A DNA stretch of 47,233 nt, taken from positions 1 through 47,233 of the forward strand of contig NZ_WVUG01000031.1 in assembly GCF_017614965.1 (NCBI RefSeq), in the 5' to 3' direction. A program made the translations under genes and the position numbers. The notes under the pieces were generated by a model. The model was not told the DNA's origin, did no database searches, and saw nothing but the letters and a program-made list of their open reading frames with translations. How positions within the stretch are numbered: the stretch's first letter is position 1; each line of letters opens with the position of its first letter. Positions 32,207 through 38,974 of this stretch are shown one piece after another. This DNA is from Streptomyces griseorubiginosus (GTDB taxonomy: Bacteria; Actinomycetota; Actinomycetes; Streptomycetales; Streptomycetaceae).

Positions 32207-32616
32207 CCGACCTCACGACCGCCCCGCCGGCCGCGGTGTCCGACCGCGGATTCGACCGGGTGCTTCAGTTCGAAGCCGGCAGTCACGCCGTGGCCGTGCG
32301 CAACGTCCCCGGCACGCACGCGTGGTTCGCCACGCACTTCCCCCGCCGGCCCGTCCTTCCGGGCGTACTGCTCCTGGAGGACCTCGCGGAACTCGCCGCG
32401 CTGGTCTGCGCGGACGGTGCGCGGGAGTGGCGGCTGAGCGGTGTGCGCACGATGCGGTTCCGGCACTTCGTCGGCCCGGGCGACCAGGTGGAACTCCGGG
32501 TCCGGGTGACCGGCGCGGGCGCCGACTCCCGGGACCTGCGGGCCGAGGCCCGCGTCGACGGACGTACCGTCGCCACCGCGCGCCGGCTGACCCTCACCCG
32601 TCGGGAGGCGCCGTGA
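32203..32616 (+). CDS. FabZ-like hot-dog dehydratase subunit with His and Glu
   Basis: A 137-residue hot-dog protein with WFATHFPRRPVLPGVLLLED (41-60): His45 and Glu59 correspond to the FabZ catalytic pair. The rest (MRFRHFVGPGDQVELRVRV, GRTVATARRL) is the usual hot-dog C-terminus. It should dehydrate 3-hydroxyacyl-ACP, probably as a complex with the His-less subunit at 30488. In aryl polyene clusters two such proteins (ApeI and ApeP) work together, which is the closest precedent I know. Overlaps both neighbours by 4 bp. Confidence 0.88.
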   Translation: MTDLTTAPPAAVSDRGFDRVLQFEAGSHAVAVRNVPGTHAWFATHFPRRPVLPGVLLLEDLAELAALVCADGAREWRLSGVRTMRFRHFVGPGDQVELRVRVTGAGADSRDLRAEARVDGRTVATARRLTLTRREAP

Positions 32617-33905
32617 AGCGCCGGGTCGTCATCACCGGGATCGGGCTGCTGACCGCGCTGGGCGAGGGCGCCGCCGCCACCTGGGACGGGCTGCTCGCGG
32701 GACGCAGCGGCATCGGCCCGCTGCGCGGCTACGACCCCGCGCCGCTGCGCACCCGTATGGGCGCACAGATCGCGGACTTCCGGCCGGAGCGGTTCATCCA
32801 CCGCCGGTCGCTGCGCATGCTGTGCCGGGGCGACCAGCTCGGCGTCGCCGGGGCGTCCCTGGCCCTCGACGACGCCGGGCTCGGCGGCGAAGAGGAACTC
32901 GGCTACCGGACCGGACTCTTCCTCGGCAGCGGCAAGGACATGCCCCGCATGGACGCGCTGGCCGACGGCCTCGCCTCCGTCACCGGACCCGACGGCACCG
33001 TCGACCTGGACACGCTGGGCCGGACCGCGTCCTCGGTGCTGGCACCCCTGTTCTACGTCGAGGGGCTCCAGCCGGCCGCGGTGTTCCACGTCTCCAGCCG
33101 ACACGGCATCCGCGGGGCCAACGACTTCTTCGCCGGGACCGCGGACGCCGGCTCGTTCGCCATCGGCCGCGCCATGCGGGCGATCCGCAGGGGCGAGGCG
33201 GACGTGGCCGTCGCCGGCGGCTACGACGAGCCCACCTCGTGGTGGACGATGTCGAAGATGGACGGGCTCGGTGTGCTCACCGGCCGCAACGAGCTGGGTG
33301 AGCGCGCCTTCCGGCCCTTCGACCGGGACCACGACGGTTCGGTCTTCGGCGAGGGCGCGGCGCTGCTCGTCCTGGAGGAACAGGAGCACGCGCTCGCCCG
33401 CGGCGCCCGCGTCTACGCGGAGATCGACGGGTTCGGCGCGGGCACCGACTGCGTACGGCCGCCGAGTTCGCACCCTGGGGGCCGCGGGCTCGCCCGGGCC
33501 GTCGGCCACGCCCTCGCGGACGCGGAGCGTGAGCCGGTGACGGACTTCGTCGCCGCGCACGGCTGCGCCACCGTCCAGGGCGACACCAGCGAGATCGCCG
33601 CACTGAAGGACGCCCTGGGCGACACCGCCAAGGCGGCCGCGATCACCAGTGTGAAGCCGCAGACCGGCCATCTGGTCGGTGCCGCCGGAGCGTTGAACAC
33701 CGCGGTGGCGGCGCTCGCGCTCCATCACGGAACCATCCCCGCCACCCTCAACCTCGAGGAACCGGCGCCGGGTTGCGACCTCGACTGCGTCCGCGGGACT
33801 CCGCGCGACGCCTCTCCCCGTACGGCGCTCGCGCTCGCCCGCGGGCTGGAGGGCCAGGCCGTGGCCCTGTCACTGCGCAGGTTCCCGGAAGGACGGACCG
33901 AATGA
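32613..33905 (+). CDS. Chain-length-factor-like partner (KS-beta), active Cys replaced by Ser
   Basis: A 430-residue KS-fold protein. At the nucleophile position the sequence is FHVSSRHGIRGAND, aligning Ser162 with the Cys of the preceding KS; canonical CLFs have Gln there. It keeps AAHGCATVQGDTSE and SVKPQTGHLVGAAGAL, so the His and Lys positions look intact. It is therefore a non-condensing partner for the KS at 30938, likely setting chain length. GTG start in a GTGA overlap with the hot-dog gene; the next ATG overlaps its stop. Confidence 0.88.
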   Translation: MKRRVVITGIGLLTALGEGAAATWDGLLAGRSGIGPLRGYDPAPLRTRMGAQIADFRPERFIHRRSLRMLCRGDQLGVAGASLALDDAGLGGEEELGYRTGLFLGSGKDMPRMDALADGLASVTGPDGTVDLDTLGRTASSVLAPLFYVEGLQPAAVFHVSSRHGIRGANDFFAGTADAGSFAIGRAMRAIRRGEADVAVAGGYDEPTSWWTMSKMDGLGVLTGRNELGERAFRPFDRDHDGSVFGEGAALLVLEEQEHALARGARVYAEIDGFGAGTDCVRPPSSHPGGRGLARAVGHALADAEREPVTDFVAAHGCATVQGDTSEIAALKDALGDTAKAAAITSVKPQTGHLVGAAGALNTAVAALALHHGTIPATLNLEEPAPGCDLDCVRGTPRDASPRTALALARGLEGQAVALSLRRFPEGRTE

Positions 33906-36226
33906 AGACGACGAAGCGTGTGGTGGTCACCGCCATGGGCGCGGTGACCTCCCAGGGCGCCGGTGTCGAGGCCCTGTGGCACGGGGTCCGGGCCGGGAAG
34001 GTGGCGATCGACCGGGTCCGCGGCCTGCCGACGGAGGGCTGCGCCACCGACATCGGCGGCGAGGTGACCGCGCCGCTGCCGCCGGCCGGCTACGACTACC
34101 GGGCCGACCTCGGCGCCCGCGGGCACGAGCGCGCGGTCGACCTGGCGTTGGCCGCCGCACATGAGGCGATGTCCGCGCACGGTCTGCCGGACCTGCCCGC
34201 GGAGCAGTGGGGCGTGGCGATCGGCAGCTGCAACGGCGGTACGCGCAGCGCGGAGCGGGTGCTGCGGCGGGCCGGCCGGAAGCCGCTGACCGTGGACGAC
34301 GCGCGGGAGCTGCTGCTGCTCTCCCCGCACACCATCGCCGAGATCCTGGCCTCCGCCTTCGGTCTGAAGGGGCCTGTGCTCTCGGTGAACACCGCCTGCG
34401 CCTCGGGCGCCCACGCCCTGGCGCACGCCGTGGAGGCCATCAGGGCGGGTCGGGCGCAGGCCTTTCTCGTCGGCGGCACGGACGCCTTCACCGAGACCGC
34501 CTACGCGGGCTTCTCCAGTCTCCAGTCGCTCTCCCGGCGCCCGGCGGCGCCCTACTCACGCCACCGCGACGGCCTGTCGCTGGGTGAGGGCAGCGGCATG
34601 CTGGTGCTGGCGGAGGAGTCCGTGGCCCGTACCGCCGGCGCCCCGGTCCTCGCCGAACTGCTCGGCTACGGCCTGTCAGCGGACGGCCACCACGCCACCG
34701 CGCCGCACCCGCGGGGCGCGGGCGCCGCCCGCGCCATCCGCGGCGCGCTGCGCACCTCGGGGCTGACGGTGGAGGACGTGCCGTACATCAACGGGCACGG
34801 CACCGGCACCCCGAAGAACGACTCCGCCGAGAGCAACGCCGTGCGCGCCGCGCTCGGGCAGGCGGCCGAGAAGGTCGCGCTCAGCAGCGTGAAGTCGATG
34901 ATCGGGCATCTGCTGGGCGCGGCCGGCGCGGTGGAGGCGATCGTGACGGTGTCCGCCCTGGAGGAGCAACTCGCCCCGCCCACGGCCGGGTTCACCGAAC
35001 CCGATCCGCGCTGCGGTCTGGACGCCGTGCCCGGGAACGCCCGGCCGATGACCATGGACGTGGCGCTGTCGAACAACTTCGCCTTCGCGGGCGCCAACGC
35101 GGCCGTGGCGTTCTCCCGTCCCGGCGCGCGCGCCGCGCTGCCCGCCACGCCGTGGGAGGAGCGGGTGGTGGTCACCGGCATCGGCGTGCTCACCCCCTCG
35201 GGCGGCTCGCCGGAGGAGCTGTGGCGGGCCTTCCGCTCGGGTGCCCTCGCGGGCGTCCGGGAGAACGGGCTGCGGCTGGCCCGGCTGGACGTCGATCCGG
35301 GCTCCTCGATGGCGCCCGGCGAGCGGCGCCGGGTGGACCGGCTCGGCCGGCTGGCCATCGTCTCCAGCCGCCGGGCGCTCGAGGACGCCCGGCTGACGCC
35401 GGACGAACGCGTCGGTGTCGTGCTGGGCAGCGGCCTCGGGCCGATGCGCAGCACCGAGGACTTCCTGCGGCCGGTGCTGGAGGAGGGGGCGGCCGCGGGC
35501 AACCCGGCCATCTTCCCCAACACGGTCTACAACGCGGCCGCCGGCCAGATCGCCATGGCCCTCGGCGCCAAGGGGCCCACCTCCACCGCGGCCGCGGCGC
35601 ACGCGGCAGGCGCCTCCGCGCTGTCCATCGCGCACGACATGCTGCGCACCGGCACCGCGGACGCGGTGCTGTGCCCGGCCGTCGACGACCTGACCGACAC
35701 CGCGGCCGAGGCGTACCGCAGGCTGCCGCTGACCGGCGGACCCTCCGGACGGCACTACGGCCTGGCCGAGGGCGGCATCACGCTGGTTCTGGAGCGCGAG
35801 TCCTCGGCCAGGGCCCGGGGCGCCCTGGTCCTCGGTGAGCTCCTGGGCCACGGCACGGCGTACGACGCCGCGGGCGCGGGCCGCTGGGACCCGCGGGGCG
35901 ACGGGCTCTACCGGGCGATGCGCAAGGCGTTGGCGGACGCCGGCACCGGGCCCGAGGAGCTCACGGCCGTGTGGGCCAACGCCGCCGGGATCCCCGCGGT
36001 CGACCGCCCGGAGGAGCGGGCGCTGCGCCGCCTTGGGACGCGGGCCGAGGTACTGACCCCCAAGCGGGTCCTGGGCGAACCGGTGGGAGCGGGCGCCCAT
36101 CTGGGCGTCGCCCTGGCCGTGGAGGAACGGCGGCGCGGCGGCGCGGCCGGTCCCGTACTGATCAACAGCTCGTCGCTCGGGGGCACGCACATCGCCCTCG
36201 TCCTGCGTCCCGGAACGGAGTTCTGA
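33902..36226 (+). CDS. Single-chain ketosynthase-CLF fusion protein
   Basis: A 774-residue protein with two KS-fold domains in tandem. Domain 1 (about 1-408) is complete: Cys166 (SVNTACASGAHAL), His299 (INGHGTGTPKND), Lys331 and His336 (SVKSMIGHLLGAAG). Domain 2 (about 419-774, starting ERVVVTGIGVLTPSGG) has STAAAAHAAGAS where His567 replaces the Cys, WANAAGIPAV instead of the HGTGT motif, and only the last Lys/His segment (LTPKRVLGEPVGAGAHLG) remains. It is a covalent form of the usual KS/CLF heterodimer, and is the second KS pair in this operon. No frameshift or residual start codon separates the halves. Confidence 0.9.
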   Translation: MKTTKRVVVTAMGAVTSQGAGVEALWHGVRAGKVAIDRVRGLPTEGCATDIGGEVTAPLPPAGYDYRADLGARGHERAVDLALAAAHEAMSAHGLPDLPAEQWGVAIGSCNGGTRSAERVLRRAGRKPLTVDDARELLLLSPHTIAEILASAFGLKGPVLSVNTACASGAHALAHAVEAIRAGRAQAFLVGGTDAFTETAYAGFSSLQSLSRRPAAPYSRHRDGLSLGEGSGMLVLAEESVARTAGAPVLAELLGYGLSADGHHATAPHPRGAGAARAIRGALRTSGLTVEDVPYINGHGTGTPKNDSAESNAVRAALGQAAEKVALSSVKSMIGHLLGAAGAVEAIVTVSALEEQLAPPTAGFTEPDPRCGLDAVPGNARPMTMDVALSNNFAFAGANAAVAFSRPGARAALPATPWEERVVVTGIGVLTPSGGSPEELWRAFRSGALAGVRENGLRLARLDVDPGSSMAPGERRRVDRLGRLAIVSSRRALEDARLTPDERVGVVLGSGLGPMRSTEDFLRPVLEEGAAAGNPAIFPNTVYNAAAGQIAMALGAKGPTSTAAAAHAAGASALSIAHDMLRTGTADAVLCPAVDDLTDTAAEAYRRLPLTGGPSGRHYGLAEGGITLVLERESSARARGALVLGELLGHGTAYDAAGAGRWDPRGDGLYRAMRKALADAGTGPEELTAVWANAAGIPAVDRPEERALRRLGTRAEVLTPKRVLGEPVGAGAHLGVALAVEERRRGGAAGPVLINSSSLGGTHIALVLRPGTEF

Positions 36227-36229
36227 GCC

Positions 36230-37321
36230 ATGCCCAAACATGTGTCCGTCGTCAGCACCGGAGCCGAGCTGCCGGGCGACCCCATCGACAACGCCACGCT
36301 GGAACGGCTGTGCGGCCCGCTGCCCGAGGACGTCCTGGCCGGCATCGAGGTGCGACACCGGCACTGGATCGTGGATCCGCGAACCGGCACGCACCGCACC
36401 GGCACCGCCGAGATGGCCACAGCGGCCGCGCGGCAGGCCCTGGAGCGGGCCGGGATGGCGGCCTCGGACGTGGATCTGCTGGTGACCTCGACCGCCAGTC
36501 CCGACCACCCGCTGCCCGTGGTCGGCACGTATGTGCAGGAGCGGCTCGGTCTCGAGCGCTGCGCGGTGATCGAGGTCCGGGCGGGGTGTGTGGGCGCGGT
36601 CCAGGCCATGGACTACGCGCGCCGGCTGCTGGCGGACGGGACCTACCGCACCGCCCTGGTGATCGGCGCGGAGTCCATCTCCCCGCTGCTGGCCGACGTC
36701 TACCTCGGCTCCGATCCGATGGCCGTCCGCATGCGGGACCGGCTCACCGTCTACACCTTCGGCGACGGCGCGGGGGCGGCGTTGCTCACGGCCGGCGACG
36801 AGGTGCCGGAGCCCTCCGGGCCGGCCTCCGTCTTCGCCACCCGGTGCCTGGGCGGGGCGCGCAGGCCGGGCATGCTGGTCGTGGGCGGCGGCACGGACGC
36901 TCCGCCGGCTGTCCAGCGGCAGCGCCGGCGGCTGATGGACATCCGGCTCGACATCACCGGCACCGCCGCTTTCGGTCCTCGGGTGTTCGTCGAAGGGCTC
37001 AGGGACATGCTGGACCGCTCCGGCCTGACCCTCGACAAGATCGACGCCTGTGTGCTGCCGGAGGGCAACGCCGAGTACTTCAGCCGGGAGTTCGAGGAGG
37101 CGGGGCTGTCGGCGCAGGATCACGCGGCGCTGCAGAAGTGCGTCGTGGAGAACCTCGCCGACGTCGCAGCCACCGGCTCGGCCGCCGTCCCGCTGGCCCT
37201 GGACGCGGGATGGACCGCGGGCCGTATCACGCCCGGGGACACGGTGCTGCTGCTCGCGATCGAGGCGAGCCGCTACCTCTACGCGGGTCTCACCCTGACC
37301 TGGGAGGCACCGACGCCCTGA
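36230..37321 (+). CDS. KASIII-like protein with degenerate catalytic triad
   Basis: A 363-residue FabH-fold protein. Cys120 is kept (VIEVRAGCVGAVQAM) and the GDGAGAALL motif is present. The His of FVPHQAN is replaced (VLPEGNAEY, Glu278), and the GNTS motif with the catalytic Asn reads VAATGSAAVPL (Ala313/Ala314). Decarboxylative condensation therefore looks impaired. KASIII-fold acyltransferases such as CerJ, DpsC and PtmR show that the family can transfer acyl groups or select starters instead. Last gene of the operon, 3 bp after the fusion gene. Its C-terminus ends in a recent-looking 23-bp duplication. Confidence 0.85.
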   Translation: MPKHVSVVSTGAELPGDPIDNATLERLCGPLPEDVLAGIEVRHRHWIVDPRTGTHRTGTAEMATAAARQALERAGMAASDVDLLVTSTASPDHPLPVVGTYVQERLGLERCAVIEVRAGCVGAVQAMDYARRLLADGTYRTALVIGAESISPLLADVYLGSDPMAVRMRDRLTVYTFGDGAGAALLTAGDEVPEPSGPASVFATRCLGGARRPGMLVVGGGTDAPPAVQRQRRRLMDIRLDITGTAAFGPRVFVEGLRDMLDRSGLTLDKIDACVLPEGNAEYFSREFEEAGLSAQDHAALQKCVVENLADVAATGSAAVPLALDAGWTAGRITPGDTVLLLAIEASRYLYAGLTLTWEAPTP

Positions 37322-37338
37322 CCTGGGAGGCACCGACG
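37293..37338 (+). repeat. Two tandem 23-bp copies across the stop of the KASIII-like gene
   Basis: CCCTGACCTGGGAGGCACCG plus ACG occurs twice, head to tail and identical. As 23 is not a multiple of 3, the second copy is out of frame and its CTGACC supplies the TGA (37319-37321). With a single copy the frame would run on for about eight more residues (PPAVSAVGV-like) to TGA at about 37366. Confidence 0.9.
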
Positions 37339-37358
37339 CCGCCCGCCGTAAGCGCCGT

Positions 37359-37373
37359 CGGCGTCTGACGCCG
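37359..37373. terminator. GC-rich palindrome between the PKS operon and the convergent NIS gene
   Basis: CGGCGTC-T-GACGCCG, followed by a further GCCGTCGGCG repeat, in the 70-bp gap between convergent genes. Terminator role inferred from position; the minimal loop makes the exact pairing uncertain. Confidence 0.35.
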
Positions 37374-37391
37374 TCGGCGCGGCGCGGGCCG

Positions 37392-38882
37392 TCAGCCGGC
37401 CAGCGGATTCGGCAGCGGCAGATAGCGGGCGTCCGCGCCGTCGGCGCCGGTCCAGCGCAGCAGGAGGTTGGTCTTGCCGGGGAGGGTCGGGGAGGCCAGG
37501 AGGGCGGCGGCCTCGGGCAGGTGGTGGCGGGCGAGTTCGCGGCGGGCGGCGGGCCAGGGGTCGAGGCCGGGACGGTGTTCGGCCAGGGCGGCGGCGACCT
37601 CGGTGAGGTGGTTGACGACCAGGCAGTACACCAGCCGCTCCCAGCCGGCCGCGCGGGGGACCTCGGGCAGCAGTTTCACACCCTCCGCGTCCCGGAACAG
37701 CGCCCGCACGGGCATGCCGTCTCCGTCGACCGCGACCAGCGTGTTCTGCAGATGCGCCTCCAGGACGACGCCGTGACCGGCGAAGGCGTCCAGCGCGGGC
37801 GGTACGACGGCCCGCAGATACGCCTCCCACCAGGCCGCCGGGTCCGCGGCACCGCGCAGCGGGTCGCCGTCGAAGCCCTCCACCAGGCCCGCGGCGAGCA
37901 GCGGGGTCGTGCCGGACGGCAGGTGGGCGCTGAACCCGTCCCGGACCAGCACCGCGAGCTCCTCGAAGGCGAAGCCGGCCGTGCGGTAGCCCCGGTCGCT
38001 CAGCCAGGCCCCCGCAGTCCCGGCGAGGGCGCGGCCGGCCGCCTCGTCCGTACGGCGGAGTTTTCGCAGGTCGTGGCGCCAGAGTCGACGGATGTCGTTG
38101 GTGATGCGCACATCCAGGCTGAACTTCAGGAACAGGTCCTCGCCGGGGGCGTACAGCGTCCGGATCGCGGCCGTCGGCCAGGTGTCGAAGGCCGTCGTGC
38201 CCAGCCGGATCAGCCGCCCGTCCGCGAAGGCGTCCGCGAGAGGGACCAGCTCCAGCTGCCAGGGGTGCGCGGGCAACAGCCGGTAGCCGGGCGGCGCCTC
38301 GCCCAGCGCGTCCAGGGCGGAGGTGTCGCCCTCCTCGACGACCGTGTCCTCGCGGACGCCGAGCAGCGCGAGCGGGAACCGCGCGTGCGCCTCGGGGGCG
38401 TACGGCAGCCAGGCCGCCACCGGACCTCCGCCGCGCGCCTTGGGCGCCGGGTGGTAGGGGTGGCCGGTGATCAGCGACTGCTCGGAGCGCCGGTAGGGGT
38501 CCTCGGGCACCGCGGCGCGGGCGCGGGCGGCGAGCAGCGCGGCCACGGCGTCCCGGCTGTCGATCATCTCGGCGGGGAGTTCGTGGTTGGACAGGCCGGT
38601 GTGGTGGCGCAGCTCCTCGCAGACCAGCTTGACCAGCTCGGTGTGGCCGATGCGGTGCCACTCCCCGCCCGCGTGGACCTCGGGTTCCGCGGGCCGCCGC
38701 TCACCCCGGACGCGCAGCCTGCGGCCCGTGCCGGGCAGCCGGTACGTGCGGTGGGCGGCCGTCCGCCCCAGTGGCTCGGCGACCTCGCGCAGCAGACAGT
38801 TGAGGAGCGGTGCGGCGGCGTACGCGTCGGCGCGGTCGGCGTCGTCACCGGCGGGCGGGGGCATGAGGTCCACGCGATCCAT
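37392..38882 (-). CDS. IucA/IucC-family NIS synthetase
   Basis: A 496-residue ATP-dependent enzyme that joins a carboxylate (typically citrate, succinate or a derivative) to an amine or alcohol. Family motifs: SLITGHPYHPAPKARGG (ATP-binding region), LLPAHPWQLELVPL, FLKFSLDVRITNDIRRLW and HGVVLEAHLQNTLV, then the ferric-reductase-like C-terminal segment (GKTNLLLRW...NPL). The ATG at 38882 has AGGGAA upstream; the longer in-frame reading to 39047 overlaps the divergent gene and is rejected. Convergent with the PKS operon. Which NIS type it is cannot be told by eye. Confidence 0.88.
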   Translation of the reverse strand: MDRVDLMPPPAGDDADRADAYAAAPLLNCLLREVAEPLGRTAAHRTYRLPGTGRRLRVRGERRPAEPEVHAGGEWHRIGHTELVKLVCEELRHHTGLSNHELPAEMIDSRDAVAALLAARARAAVPEDPYRRSEQSLITGHPYHPAPKARGGGPVAAWLPYAPEAHARFPLALLGVREDTVVEEGDTSALDALGEAPPGYRLLPAHPWQLELVPLADAFADGRLIRLGTTAFDTWPTAAIRTLYAPGEDLFLKFSLDVRITNDIRRLWRHDLRKLRRTDEAAGRALAGTAGAWLSDRGYRTAGFAFEELAVLVRDGFSAHLPSGTTPLLAAGLVEGFDGDPLRGAADPAAWWEAYLRAVVPPALDAFAGHGVVLEAHLQNTLVAVDGDGMPVRALFRDAEGVKLLPEVPRAAGWERLVYCLVVNHLTEVAAALAEHRPGLDPWPAARRELARHHLPEAAALLASPTLPGKTNLLLRWTGADGADARYLPLPNPLAG

Positions 38883-38974
38883 TCGTTCCCTGAGGTCCGT
38901 TCGGTCGAAGATGATCAGTATGGAGGCCGTCGCCCCCTGTCCGTGACGCCGTACTCGCCCCGAGGAGCCCGCCC

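Noticed and set aside
27869..37321. Aromatic (angucycline or spore-pigment) type II PKS
   Set aside because: There are no aromatase/cyclase genes of the polyketide TcmN or Act VII kind in the operon, and dehydratases plus a dedicated transacylase are present, which points to a reduced chain.
34676..37333. An 885-codon minus-strand frame opposite the KS-CLF fusion and KASIII-like genes
   Set aside because: A shadow frame: no domain, skewed composition, and it spans two well-supported genes and their junction.
38883..38974. Iron-box operator between the NIS synthetases
   Set aside because: I searched by eye for TTAGGTTAGGCTCACCTAA-like sequence on both strands and found no acceptable match.
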